Shown: one piece after another, positions 8,665 through 17,085 of the stretch
How positions within the stretch are numbered: the stretch's first letter is position 1
Layout of the letters: the number at the start of each line of letters is the position of its first letter
NCBI RefSeq assembly: GCF_016031655.1
Contig: NZ_JACCHQ010000007.1
Coordinates: 124,001 to 188,000 of the forward strand
Reading direction: 5' to 3'
Source: Bradyrhizobium glycinis
GTDB taxonomy: Bacteria > Pseudomonadota > Alphaproteobacteria > Rhizobiales > Xanthobacteraceae
DNA length: 64,000 bases
Position numbers and translations under genes: made by a program
Notes under the pieces: generated by a model
Told to the model about the DNA's origin: nothing
Databases searched by the model: none
Seen by the model: only the letters and a program-made list of their open reading frames with translations

Positions 8665-9558
8665 ATGGAATTCCTGACCACCAGCGAAGCCGCCGATTAC
8701 CTTCGGCTCGGCGAACGCAAGCTTTACGAGCTCGTCACCACCGGTGCGATCCCCTGCAGCAAGGTGACGGGGAAATGGCTCTTCCCACGGCACGAGCTCG
8801 ACCTCTGGGTCCTGTCGGGCCTCGCGCGACCGGCCGGCATGTTGATCAGCGAGCCGCCGCCGGTGGTCGGCGGCAGCCACGACGATCTGCTCGATTGGAG
8901 TTTGCGCGAGTCCGGCTCGGGGCTCGGATCGATGAGCGAGGGCAGCGCGCGCGGGATCGAGCGCTTGCAGCGCAATGAGGTGATGGCTGCGGCGGTGCAC
9001 TTCCACGCCCTCGACACCGGCGACAATTTCGCCAGCGATGCCAGTATCGAAGCGCTGCGGACCACGCCGGACCTGCATGATGCGGTGCTGGTCGCGTTCG
9101 TGCGCCGCGAAGAAGGTCTCCTGCTGCAACACGGCAACCCCAAGCACCTGCGCGGCCTGACCGACGTGCTCGCAACCGGGGCCCGGATGGCGATGCGGCA
9201 ACAGGGCACGGGCGCGCAGATGCTGCTCGACGTGCTGCTGAAGCGCGCGGGCGCCTCGATGCGGGACTTGCGCCGGATCGAGACGCCGGCGCTGACCGGC
9301 CCGGATCTTGCCGAGCTGGTTCGCGCCGGCCAGGCCGATTGCGGCATCGCGACGCGCGCGGTGGCGCGCTCGGCCGGTCTCGATTTCGTGCCGCTGGTCT
9401 GGGAGAATTTCGATCTTGCGATGCGGCAGCGCAGCTATTTCCGCCCCGCCATGCAGGCCTTGCTCCGCTTCCTGAACGAGCGGCGGCTGCGCCAGCGCGC
9501 GGAGGAGCTGACCGGCTACGATCCCTCCCCCGCAGGACAGATCCGCTTCGCAGCCTGA
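8665..9558 (+). CDS. One-component regulator: excisionase-type HTH plus PBP-like ligand domain
   Basis: A 297-residue cytoplasmic protein. Residues 1-55 are a MerR/excisionase-type DNA-binding unit (FLTTSEAADYLRLGERKLYELV, then KWLFPRHELDLWV). Residues ~85-285 form a PBP-like domain related to the C-terminal half of the MoeA fusion at 4425-6374, with HGNPKHLRGLTD, RQQGTGAQMLLD and AGQADCGIATRAVA. Divergent from the tupA-like operon across 282 bases, it most likely senses molybdate, tungstate or a cofactor precursor and controls that operon (inference). The start is supported by AGGAATGCAGG just before ATG. Confidence 0.85.
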   Translation: MEFLTTSEAADYLRLGERKLYELVTTGAIPCSKVTGKWLFPRHELDLWVLSGLARPAGMLISEPPPVVGGSHDDLLDWSLRESGSGLGSMSEGSARGIERLQRNEVMAAAVHFHALDTGDNFASDASIEALRTTPDLHDAVLVAFVRREEGLLLQHGNPKHLRGLTDVLATGARMAMRQQGTGAQMLLDVLLKRAGASMRDLRRIETPALTGPDLAELVRAGQADCGIATRAVARSAGLDFVPLVWENFDLAMRQRSYFRPAMQALLRFLNERRLRQRAEELTGYDPSPAGQIRFAA

Positions 9559-9658
9559 CATTGACGCCAGCCCCCCAATAGTTGCAAAAGAAACCAATTC
9601 GGCCGGGCCATACCCGGACAAGCAACACGGCCAACGAGCCGGCTCAGGGAGGACGAGC

Positions 9659-10873
9659 GTGAATCCAACGAGATTTGGACTGCCGGTCGCGGCCGCACTC
9701 GTGGCAGCGCTGCTGCCGAGCGCGGCGTCGGCGCAGGTTTCCGACGACATCGTCAAGATCGGCGTGCTCACCGATATGAACGGACCGGCCTCGGCGCCGA
9801 CCGGCCAGGGCTCGGTGACCGCGGCGCAAATGGCGATCGACGATTTCGGTGGCACGGTGCTCGGCAAGCCGATCAGCGTCGTGATCGGCGACCACCAGCT
9901 CAAGGCCGACATCGGCGCTTCGCTGGCGCGGCGCTGGTTCGACGTCGAGCAGGTCGACCTGATCGTGGACGTGCCGGTCTCGGCGGTCGGGCTCGCGGTG
10001 CAGAACATCGCCAACGAGAAGAAGCGGCTGTTCATCACCCACTCCACCGGCACCGCGGATTTCCACGGCAAGTTCTGCTCGCCTTACGCGATCCAATGGG
10101 TGTTCGACACCCGCGCGCTCGCGGTCGGCACCGCCGATGCGGTGGTCAAGCGGGGCGGCGACAGCTGGTTCTTCATCACCGACGATTACGCCTTCGGCCA
10201 TTCGCTGGAGCGCGACGCCTCCGCCGTCGTCACCGCCAATGGCGGCAAGGTGCTGGGCTCGGTGCGGCCGCCGTTGGCAACGCCGGATCTCTCCTCCTTC
10301 GTGCTGCAGGCGCAGGCCTCCAAGGCCAAGATCATCGGCATTGCCGCAGGCCCCCCCAACAACATGAATGAGATCAAGACCGGCGCCGAGTTCGGCGTGT
10401 TTAAGGGTGGCCAGCAGATGGCGGCGCTGCTCGCGCTGATCACCGACATCCACGGCATCGGCCTGCAGGCGGCGCAAGGCCTGCTGCTGACCACCTCGTT
10501 CTACTGGGACATGGACGACAAGACGCGCGAATGGTCGAAGCGCTATTTCGCCAAGATGAACAAGATGCCGTCGATGTGGCAGGCCGGCGTCTATTCCAGC
10601 GTGATGCACTATCTCAACGCCATCAAAGAGACCGGCACCGACGATCCGCTGAAAGTGGCGGCCAAGATGCGCGAGAGGCCGATCGAGGATTTCTTCGCCC
10701 GCAACGGCAAGCTTCGCGAGGACAATCTGATGGTGCACGACCTCTGGCTGGTGCAGGTGAAGACGCCGGAGGAGAGCAAATATCCGTGGGACTATTACAA
10801 GATCCTCACGACGATTTCCGGCGACAAGGCGTTCGGCCCGCCGGACCCGGCGTGCCCGCTGGTGAAGAAGTGA
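9659..10873 (+). CDS. ABC transporter substrate-binding protein, branched-chain amino acid type
   Basis: A 404-residue periplasmic binding protein of the Leu/Ile/Val-binding family (Peripla_BP_6). A signal peptide of about 25 residues ends ASAQ and the mature part starts VSDDIVKIGVLTDMNGPAS, typical of the group. The start is GTG at 9659 with a strong GGGAGGACGA upstream. No permease or ATPase genes are next to it, so it is an orphan binding protein. Relatives often bind aromatic acids, amides or short-chain acids, and the ligand cannot be read from the sequence. Confidence 0.9.
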   Translation: MNPTRFGLPVAAALVAALLPSAASAQVSDDIVKIGVLTDMNGPASAPTGQGSVTAAQMAIDDFGGTVLGKPISVVIGDHQLKADIGASLARRWFDVEQVDLIVDVPVSAVGLAVQNIANEKKRLFITHSTGTADFHGKFCSPYAIQWVFDTRALAVGTADAVVKRGGDSWFFITDDYAFGHSLERDASAVVTANGGKVLGSVRPPLATPDLSSFVLQAQASKAKIIGIAAGPPNNMNEIKTGAEFGVFKGGQQMAALLALITDIHGIGLQAAQGLLLTTSFYWDMDDKTREWSKRYFAKMNKMPSMWQAGVYSSVMHYLNAIKETGTDDPLKVAAKMRERPIEDFFARNGKLREDNLMVHDLWLVQVKTPEESKYPWDYYKILTTISGDKAFGPPDPACPLVKK

Positions 10874-11002
10874 CGATCGCTTGAAGCGATCGTCATTCCG
10901 GGATGGTCCGAAGGACCAGACCTCAGGTGCGCAATTGCGCACCGGGGAATCTCGAGATTCCGGGTTCGGTGCTGTGCACCGCCCCGGAATGACGGTCGCT
11001 TC
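10872..11002. repeat. Compound palindromic repeat element type 2, with possible terminator
   Basis: Directly at the stop of the binding-protein gene, 10872-10881 pairs with 10884-10894 as a hairpin. A larger inverted repeat pairs 10883-10902 with 10983-11002 (20 bases, one mismatch, containing CGTCATTCCGGG). Inside are the perfect palindromes 10926-10943 and 10947-10960. This multi-hairpin element with CGTCATTCCGGG ends is, from memory, a common intergenic repeat in Bradyrhizobium relatives. Its position after a stop codon suggests use as a terminator. Confidence 0.8.
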
Positions 11003-11102
11003 ACCACGCCGATCGCGTCAACGCCGACTTGCGGCGATGTAGGCAGCGAGGCGTTTTTGTGAAAGCATGCCGCGCAACGACAATAGAACAACGGGAGGTG
11101 TC

Positions 11103-12077
11103 ATGTTGCGAATTTTGCGTCGCGGTGTTTTCGGGCTCGCAGTGCTCTTGGGTCTTTTCAGCGCCACCCCTCCCGCCTCCGCCGCCTATCCCGACCGTCC
11201 CGTGCACTGGCTGATCGGCTTTTCCGCGGGCGGGCCGGTCGACATCGTGGCGCGGATCATGGCGCAGTGGCTGTCGGATCGGTTCGGCCAGCAATTCATC
11301 GTCGAGAACCGCACCGGCTCGGGCGGCAACATCGCCGCCGCGGCCGCGATCAGCTCGCCGCCGGACGGCTACACGCTGCTGTTCGTCGCGCCCAACAACG
11401 CGATCTCGACCTCGCTCTACAAGAAGCTGCCGTTCGACTTCCTGCGCGACACCGTGCCGGTGGCCAGCATCATGCAGCTTACCAACATGCTGGTCGTCTC
11501 CAACGCGTTTCCGCCGAAGACGGTCCAGGAGTTCATCGATTATTGCAAGGCCAATCCCGGCAAGATCACCTACGCCTCCTCCGGCAACGGCACTTCGGTG
11601 CACATGTCGGCCGAACTGTTCAAGGCGATGACGAAGTGCGACATGGTGCACGTGCCCTATCGCGGCTCGGCGGTCGCCTTCCCCGACATCATCTCCAACA
11701 AGGTGCAGCTGATCTTCGACAACCTGCCCTCGGCGATGGAGCAGGTGAAGGGCGGCAACGTCCGCGCGCTGGGGGTGACCTCGCCGCAGCGCTGGCCGAG
11801 CGTGCCCGACGTGCCCGCGATCGCCGAGACCGTCCCGGGCTTCCAATCGGTCGGCTTCTACGGCATCTCCGCGCCGAAGGGCACGCCGAGCGAGGTGATC
11901 GAGATCCTCAACAGGGCCGTCGGCGAAGCATTGAAGGATCCGAAGCTGGTCGCGCGCCTCACCGAGGTCGGCGGCCTGCCCAAGCCGATGACACCGGCCG
12001 AGTTCGGCAAGCTGGTCGCAGACGAAACCGAGAAATGGCGCAAGGTGGTCGAGTTCGCCGGGGTCTCGGTGGACTAG
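11103..12077 (+). CDS. Tripartite tricarboxylate transporter (Bug/TctC) substrate-binding protein
   Basis: A 324-residue TctC/Bug-family periplasmic receptor. The signal peptide ends near residue 29 (PPASAAYPDRP). The family motifs YPDRPVHWLIGFSAGGPVD and later VPYRGSA and PDVPAIAET are present. I chose the ATG at 11103 because GGGAGGTGTC precedes it. An in-frame ATG at 11067 would add 12 residues before the hydrophobic segment. No TctA/TctB membrane genes are adjacent, as is usual for Bug proteins, which occur as many orphan copies. Ligand unknown, probably a carboxylate. Confidence 0.9.
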   Translation: MLRILRRGVFGLAVLLGLFSATPPASAAYPDRPVHWLIGFSAGGPVDIVARIMAQWLSDRFGQQFIVENRTGSGGNIAAAAAISSPPDGYTLLFVAPNNAISTSLYKKLPFDFLRDTVPVASIMQLTNMLVVSNAFPPKTVQEFIDYCKANPGKITYASSGNGTSVHMSAELFKAMTKCDMVHVPYRGSAVAFPDIISNKVQLIFDNLPSAMEQVKGGNVRALGVTSPQRWPSVPDVPAIAETVPGFQSVGFYGISAPKGTPSEVIEILNRAVGEALKDPKLVARLTEVGGLPKPMTPAEFGKLVADETEKWRKVVEFAGVSVD

Positions 12078-12409
12078 GGCGGCGCTCGCCGCGGCCGCAC
12101 CACGTTCGAGGGGGCCAACAGGCCCTCTCAAAGCAAAACTGCGAAAACAACCCCATGCACAGTAGACGAGGCTAGCGATTTCAATGGGTTACCGCCCATA
12201 CCGAAAAAAAACCTGCGAAAAGGCGGTTTGCTCCGTCGGGCAAAACAGGGCTATACAGGCATCATCGGCAATTTCGGTAATTCGAAACTGAGTCATGACG
12301 CCGTGCCAGCGTTCCCATCGACCTGAGCCAGCATTGCACCTCCGCCTCCAGCCCTGTAAACGAACCGCGCACCGTTGCCGGCCGCGCTACCTGCGGCCGC
12401 CTCGCGGCG
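12078..12409. other. Gene-free interval upstream of the tRNA
   Basis: 332 bases between the Bug gene and the tRNA. It must hold the tRNA promoter, but I could not pick out a confident -35/-10 pair. It includes a run of eight A residues near 12205. No open frame with a ribosome binding site was seen. Confidence 0.5.
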
Positions 12410-12485
12410 GGGCCTGTAGCTCAATGGTTAGAGCCGGCCGCTCATAACGGTCTGGTTGCAGGTTCGAGTCCTGCCGGGCCCACCA
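12410..12485 (+). tRNA. tRNA with CAT anticodon (Met or lysidine-modified Ile2)
   Basis: A 76-base cloverleaf including encoded CCA (12483-12485). The 7-bp acceptor stem pairs GGGCCTG with CGGGCCC, with one G-T pair and discriminator A. The anticodon loop is CTCATAA with CAT at 12443-12445, position 34 of the tRNA. The T arm contains GGTTCGAGTCC. With CAT the gene is elongator Met or Ile2, in which TilS turns C34 into lysidine. The short D loop (AATGGTTAG) resembles Ile2 of other bacteria, so I lean to Ile2. The stem lacks the initiator features. Confidence 0.93.
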
Positions 12486-12545
12486 CGCTTCGCCCTTCGG
12501 GCTACGCGTGGCACAGCCACACGGAGAGCGAAGGGCGAAACGTGG
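12483..12545 (+). terminator. Stem-loop overlapping the tRNA 3' end
   Basis: Bases 12483-12498 and 12530-12545 are reverse complements over 16 bases with one mismatch, starting within the CCA end. It may form in the precursor transcript and guide 3' processing or termination. No T run follows, so a factor-independent terminator is not certain. Confidence 0.4.
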
Positions 12546-12705
12546 CGTCCGGCGCAGCTGGAGCGGAGCGGAAGCGAAGACGGACTGGCGCGGCGGAGCT
12601 TCGGCTAAGCAGGCCAACGCCACACATCAAAGCCCACGCCGGCAGGTTGCCGATATTCCTCGTTGAAAGCGCCGGGATCCGACCTCAGCATCCATTTTCA
12701 GATAC

Positions 12706-12984
12706 TCACCGCGATCGGTGGTGAAGGCCGTGGTGCTGGGCAACGCCAGGCGTTGTCTCATAAGCGCTGTCGGGCGCAAACAAGGGAGCCGCGCCGCCAG
12801 GGCGTTCCAGGCCCATTCTGCCTGCCGGCGTCAGTTCGCAGTCATTCAACACATCCCGATCGGGATATTGCGCCTGAAACAAATCTGGATGTTGAGTCGC
12901 CCACAATGGGCACTGGGCGCTTGCAGAGCTTATCGCGCCAATCGACATCATTGCTGCAATAACAAAGGTCCTGAATCCAGTCAT
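12706..12984 (-). CDS. Small secreted hypothetical protein
   Basis: A 92-residue protein starting at ATG 12984 with GGAG seven bases upstream. A clear signal peptide (FVIAAMMSIGAISSASA, cleavage near residue 23) precedes a mature part with two Cys (QCPLW and NDCEL), several Pro and a His-rich tail (HHGLHH). A longer in-frame extension up to 13275 has no ribosome binding site, and the signal peptide would be internal. I do not recognise a family. A periplasmic or extracellular location is inferred. Confidence 0.65.
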   Translation of the reverse strand: MTGFRTFVIAAMMSIGAISSASAQCPLWATQHPDLFQAQYPDRDVLNDCELTPAGRMGLERPGGAAPLFAPDSAYETTPGVAQHHGLHHRSR

Positions 12985-13430
12985 GGTCGTGCTCCGAACG
13001 GCTGTTGTTTTCGTGCGGAGCATTCGCGCTGGTTCGAATCGGCTGCTCTGTTGAACGCGTTTCCTTCGGGTTTCTTGGATGAACATGAGATGGGTATGCG
13101 CTTCGGAAAAAACCACGCGGTGAATAATCACGGCTGCGCGAATGGCAATCGGTATGATCATCATTGCGTGACGCATACCCGCATCCCCGCATGTCTGAAG
13201 TCGCGTCACATCGAACACATTCGCCAAAGTCGCTCCAGCATCGGCCGCTGAGTGCAGAAGCCCATGCGAGATCATGAAGCCGAGTGCGGGGTTTACAGAT
13301 TCGCACGAATTCGACCGCCAACCGGCGCGTGATGCCGAGGACGTTACCAGTCTTGCAGGCTTGGCCGATTGCGAGGGCGTGGACCGAGGCTCATCTAACG
13401 CCTCATCGTAGGTCTATCGGAGAAACTACC
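12985..13430. other. Gene-free divergent interval
   Basis: 446 bases between two divergent small secreted-protein genes. Both promoters should lie here. Open frames crossing it lack ribosome binding sites and look like shadows. I found no GGAAC-N16-CGTT motif and no palindrome worth calling. Confidence 0.4.
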
Positions 13431-13664
13431 ATGCGATCGGGTCTCGTTTTGAGCCTTTTGATTATCCTGTGTGCACCCGTCAGCGCCGCGGTGGCAGGCC
13501 AGGTCCATCGGCATCATGCGCAAGCGCAGTCTCGTGTTTTGACGACTGGGACCGCTGCGGCCTGGGCCTATTCACCGGCACGGCCGGCCCGCCATCAACC
13601 GACGCCGCACTATGATGATCAACCGGAACCAGGTCATAATCCGTACGAGGGATGGGGCGGTTAA
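13431..13664 (+). CDS. Small secreted His/Pro-rich hypothetical protein
   Basis: A 77-residue protein from ATG 13431, with CGGAGAAAC upstream. The signal peptide is SGLVLSLLIILCAPVSAAVAG, with cleavage near residue 20. The mature part is rich in His, Ala and Pro (VHRHHAQAQ, ARHQPTPHYDD) and ends NPYEGWGG. It is likely periplasmic. The start at 13431 is preferred to 13284 because only the short form begins with a signal peptide. No family recognised. Confidence 0.6.
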   Translation: MRSGLVLSLLIILCAPVSAAVAGQVHRHHAQAQSRVLTTGTAAAWAYSPARPARHQPTPHYDDQPEPGHNPYEGWGG

Positions 13665-14090
13665 CAGCCCCTTGCCGCCGACTTGGCGCCCTGCGAGCGC
13701 GGCGAGTTTGGCCCCACCTATTCCGCGCGACTTGTCGCTCGAGCGTTGAGCTCAAAACAGCACGATCGGCCATATCGAGGCGGACGGCAGAACTTCTGGA
13801 CCAAGATCAACAACCGCAGTCACTTCATCGTCAGCGGACCAGTGTCTGATCTAGACCCCGGGAAAGACGGCCCGCGATCCGGACCCTACGGCGCAAGAGG
13901 TTGCCAGATGCAGGTGTCCATAGCGATGCACGGCGAGTTCGGTTCCGCTCCTTAGCCGCTGGTTCAGGAGGCGTTCGCCCTTGCGCGTTCGCGGGCGGCT
14001 TCCATGACGGCAAAGCCATCCGGATAGCTCACCAGGATCTTCAGAGAAGCGCGCGCAGGGGAGCGGTGCTGCAGCCCGCGTCGGGCGAAC
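13665..14090. other. Gene-free stretch
   Basis: 426 bases between the small secreted gene and the end of the DUF3833 gene. A 90-codon frame at 13683-13955 has neither a ribosome binding site nor protein-like composition. It might be a decayed gene, but nothing in it is recognisable. Confidence 0.4.
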
Positions 14091-14567
14091 CTAGAGCTTC
14101 CGATACGTCACATGCGCCGTCGCGAACGGGATGCCCGCACGCCCGGCGCTGCCGCGAACGATGCAGGCGCGATCATCGATCGCATAGAGCCAGTCATCGA
14201 AGTTCAGCGTGAACGACTTGCCATCGCCTTGGGGGGTGTCGCGCGTGTACTTCCAATGGAAAGCACAACCCGCCTGCTCGCCGGTGGCTTCACCTTCCAG
14301 CCGGTTTTCATGGCCGGTGTACTGACCTTCGCCCGTCCTGTGAATCGTCCAGCGCAGCGTGTCGCTATGGCCATCATCGAAGGTGTAGGTTTCGGTCAGG
14401 GCAACAGTGTCGGTGTCCGCGTCCAACTCGCCGTGAGCAGCAATGGTCGCTCGCTTCAATAGCCCACCGACCAGGCTCTCAACCACCGCCCATCCTTCAA
14501 AGCGACCAACGAAGAACTGCTCCGGGAGAAACACCGGCGTGGTGCCAGCGAATGCATCAATGGCCAT
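14091..14567 (-). CDS. DUF3833-type protein
   Basis: A 158-residue protein resembling the DUF3833 family. The FFVGRFEGWAVVES opening, LTETYTFDDG, TLRWTIHRTGEGQYTGHE and LNFDDWLYAIDD segments match the family pattern of a lipocalin-like beta-barrel. Most family members are lipoproteins, but this one has no lipobox and no evident signal peptide, so it may be cytoplasmic or its start may be misjudged. Function of the family is unknown. A nearby small gene (14814) is divergent from it. Confidence 0.7.
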   Translation of the reverse strand: MAIDAFAGTTPVFLPEQFFVGRFEGWAVVESLVGGLLKRATIAAHGELDADTDTVALTETYTFDDGHSDTLRWTIHRTGEGQYTGHENRLEGEATGEQAGCAFHWKYTRDTPQGDGKSFTLNFDDWLYAIDDRACIVRGSAGRAGIPFATAHVTYRKL

Positions 14568-14813
14568 GGCGAGACCTCCGAACCGATGGCGACATAAGTC
14601 GCCTCGCGGTGACCGAGTTCCTCAGGGGAAACCTGCTCAGCTCCGCGGAGTGCTTGGAGCGCAGGAAAACCCCCGCGCCGATACCTCGCATTCTCCACAG
14701 CCCTCCGGAACACGTGGACAAGCCGAGCCCTGCCGTTTGGGAATCCCTGCTCCGTGCTAACGCGCGGAACGATTTGGCGCGGGCACGGATTCGTCCCGCA
14801 GGAGCGATCTCGC

Positions 14814-15083
14814 ATGTTGATGACCAGGGAAAGACGGCCGGCGATCCGCACGCTGCGCGGATGGGCCATCAATTTGCTGCAGGAGGCCGGCGTGATCTGC
14901 GAATGCGAGGAGCACGGCTGGGCCAAGGATCGTGCCGACCCGCACGCGCGCCATCGCGCGGTCGAGCTTGCGCGCCAGGATCCGCCGGACGGCGTCTCCG
15001 TCGATCAGGCCGTCGCGGAGATCAACGATGTCCTCGATTCGATCGGCGATACCTGTCCGGAGTGCCCTGACGAGGGCCTTTGA
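14814..15083 (+). CDS. Small conserved hypothetical protein
   Basis: An 89-residue soluble protein. ATG 14814 is chosen over 14754 because GGAGCGAT lies just upstream. It is acidic, with a Cys pair early (ICECEEHGW) and CPEC near the C terminus (DTCPECPDEGL), which could bind a metal. From memory, similar short proteins (RTLRGWAI..., RADPHARHRA...) occur across Rhizobiales without assigned function. It converges on the ku gene. Confidence 0.65.
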   Translation: MLMTRERRPAIRTLRGWAINLLQEAGVICECEEHGWAKDRADPHARHRAVELARQDPPDGVSVDQAVAEINDVLDSIGDTCPECPDEGL

Positions 15084-15168
15084 GGCCTGCGGCAAGGACC
15101 TTCGCATACCAGGCGGCATTAGGCGTGTTCCTGGCCATGTGGCGATCCGTCCGGCGTCACCGGATGCT

Positions 15169-16110
15169 TCATGCCGATTTCCGCCGCGCTCCTGAGGCCT
15201 GCTTCTTCGCGGACGTCTCCTTGGCGGCCGCCTTCTTGCCCGCGATCGGCATCAGCATCTCCTTCTGGCCGGCCGCCGCCTTTCTCGGCTTCTTCGCGGG
15301 CTTGTCCGCCTTGGCGGGCGCGGGCTCTTTCCCGGCCTCCTTGCCGACGCTCCGGCGCAGCGCCTCCATGAGGTCGACGACGTTCTCGCCCTTCGGCCGC
15401 TCCTTCGGCCGGATCACCTTGCCGGCGCGCTTTTCGTTGATCAGCGCGATCAGCGCGGTTTCGTAATGGTCCTCGAACTTCTCGGGCTGGAAGCGTCCGG
15501 CCTTCTGGTTGACGATGTGCCGGGCGAGATCGAGCATGTCCTTGGTGACCTTCACGTCCTGGATCTCGTCGAAGTATTCCTGCTCGCTGCGCACCTCATA
15601 GGGGTAGCGCAACAGGGTGCCGACGAGGCCCTTGTCCATCGGCTCCAGCGCGATGATGTGCTCGCGGTTGGTCAGCACCACGCGCCCGATCGCGACCTTG
15701 TCCATCTCGCGGATGGTTTCGCGGATCACCGCGAAGGCGTCGTGACCGACCTTGCCGTCGGGGCGGATGTAATAGGGGCGGATCAGGTAGCGGGGGTCGA
15801 TGTCCGACCTGCCAACGAACTCGTCGATCTCGATGGTGCGCGTCGACTCCAGCGCGATCTCCTCGAGCTCTTCCTTGGAGACCTCGATGTACTGGCCCTT
15901 CTCGAGCTCGTAGCCCTTGACGATGTCCTCATTGGGCACCTCGTCGCCGGTTTCCGCATCGACTTTCAGGTACTTGATGCGGTGGCCGGTCTGCCGGTTG
16001 AGCTGGTTGAACGAGATCTTCTCGCCCTCGGAGGTGGCCGGATAGAGCGCCACGGGGCAGGTGACGAGGGACAGTCTCAGGAAGCCTTTCCAATTGGCGC
16101 GCGGGGCCAT
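15169..16110 (-). CDS. ku: Non-homologous end joining protein Ku
   Basis: A 313-residue bacterial Ku, the homodimeric ring that binds DNA double-strand ends and recruits ligase LigD. The start MAPRANWKGFLRLSLVTCPVALYPAT is characteristic, and the core continues through YLIRPYYI and ALEPMDKGLVGTLLRYPYEV. The last ~55 residues are a Lys/Ala/Pro-rich tail, as in long-tailed bacterial Ku proteins, that enhances DNA binding. Rhizobia carry several ku copies. No ligD is adjacent here. Confidence 0.94.
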   Translation of the reverse strand: MAPRANWKGFLRLSLVTCPVALYPATSEGEKISFNQLNRQTGHRIKYLKVDAETGDEVPNEDIVKGYELEKGQYIEVSKEELEEIALESTRTIEIDEFVGRSDIDPRYLIRPYYIRPDGKVGHDAFAVIRETIREMDKVAIGRVVLTNREHIIALEPMDKGLVGTLLRYPYEVRSEQEYFDEIQDVKVTKDMLDLARHIVNQKAGRFQPEKFEDHYETALIALINEKRAGKVIRPKERPKGENVVDLMEALRRSVGKEAGKEPAPAKADKPAKKPRKAAAGQKEMLMPIAGKKAAAKETSAKKQASGARRKSA

Positions 16111-16278
16111 GTACGCAGAACTCCGGTTCGAGGCGGCTTGGATTCAAGACGAATGGCGGCCCTGGGTTCCGACACCGGAGCGACAATCAAAATGCCGCCC
16201 GCCTCATCGCCTTCTCCGCAGCAACCTCCAGCCGCCGCGGCCGCCCGAGCAGGTAAGCTCGACGGGCGACGCAGACAT

Positions 16279-16950
16279 TCACCCGACCTCGTCGGTCTCC
16301 ACCCGCCTCAGGACCGGCTCGATCGTGTCCCGGGTCTTGCCGATATGCGCCGTCATCGCAGCGACCGCCCGGTCGGTGTCGCGTGCCAGCGCCGCCTCCA
16401 TCAGTTCGCGATGCTCGCGCGCGGCGGCGCGATTGCCGCGGTCGGTCTTGCGCGCCAGGTCGAGATAGCGCTCATTATGGGCGAACAACAACTCGCGCAC
16501 GCGCAGCATCCAGGCGCTGTCGCAGGCTTTTACGAGCGCGGCGTGGAATTCGCCATGCGCCACGATCCAGGTCGGCGAAAAGCTGCCGTCCGCGGCTGCG
16601 ATCGGCGTCACCGCCAGCCGGTGATGCGCGGCGACCACGGCCGCCTCCCAGGCGAGATCGCCGTTGGCGATGGCACGGCGCAGGCACTTGGTCTCGATCT
16701 CGATGCGCATTTCGGTGAGATCGCGCAAATCGGCGGCCGACACCGGCGCGACGCGGAAGCCGCGCTGCGGCATCGCCGTCACCAGCCCCTCTGCGGTCAA
16801 CCGCGCAAGCGCCTCGCGGACCGCCCCGGTGCTGACCGAGAAGGCCGATCCGAGCTCACTGATCTTGAGCTTCGCCTCGGGCCGGTACCGGCCGACGAGC
16901 AGACTGACGCGGAGCTGTTCATAAACAGTCTGGGTGGCGCTTCCGGACAT
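16279..16950 (-). CDS. GntR-family (FCD) transcriptional regulator
   Basis: A 223-residue repressor. The winged HTH covers residues ~8-72 (YEQLRVSLLVGRYRPEAKLKI, then STGAVREALARLTAEGLV). The all-helical FCD ligand domain covers ~80-210 with the usual EIETKCLRRAI, HGEFHAALVKAC and EHRELMEAALARD segments, whose Asp and His residues commonly bind a metal and an organic acid. Divergent from a Leu-type solute-binding protein across 135 bases that contain AT-rich palindromes, it probably regulates that gene. Confidence 0.9.
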   Translation of the reverse strand: MSGSATQTVYEQLRVSLLVGRYRPEAKLKISELGSAFSVSTGAVREALARLTAEGLVTAMPQRGFRVAPVSAADLRDLTEMRIEIETKCLRRAIANGDLAWEAAVVAAHHRLAVTPIAAADGSFSPTWIVAHGEFHAALVKACDSAWMLRVRELLFAHNERYLDLARKTDRGNRAAAREHRELMEAALARDTDRAVAAMTAHIGKTRDTIEPVLRRVETDEVG

Positions 16951-16978
16951 TGCTCATATCTATCACAGAAGCGAAACC

Positions 16979-17008
16979 AAAATACATTTTCGACCAAAAA
17001 TATATTTT
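16979..17008. promoter_or_regulatory. Candidate GntR operator: two AT-rich 12-mer palindromes
   Basis: AAAATACATTTT (16979-16990) and AAAATATATTTT (16997-17008) have starts 18 bases apart. They stand out in a GC-rich region between the divergent gntR and solute-binding-protein genes. They may be the regulator's binding sites and overlap one or both promoters. Confidence 0.5.
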
Positions 17009-17085
17009 AATTGCTCGCCGGCCGAGACCTCCCTATGTTCCAGACAAACGGCCGTCCTCAGCGCGGCCGATCAGGGAGGAGCCGA

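Noticed and set aside
12387..12623. Open frame on the minus strand containing WARQDSNLQPDRYERPALTIEL
   Set aside because: It is the antisense reading of the tRNA gene at 12410-12485. This peptide is a well-known spurious annotation.
13683..13955. 90-codon plus-strand frame after the small secreted gene
   Set aside because: No ribosome binding site and no sequence features of a protein.
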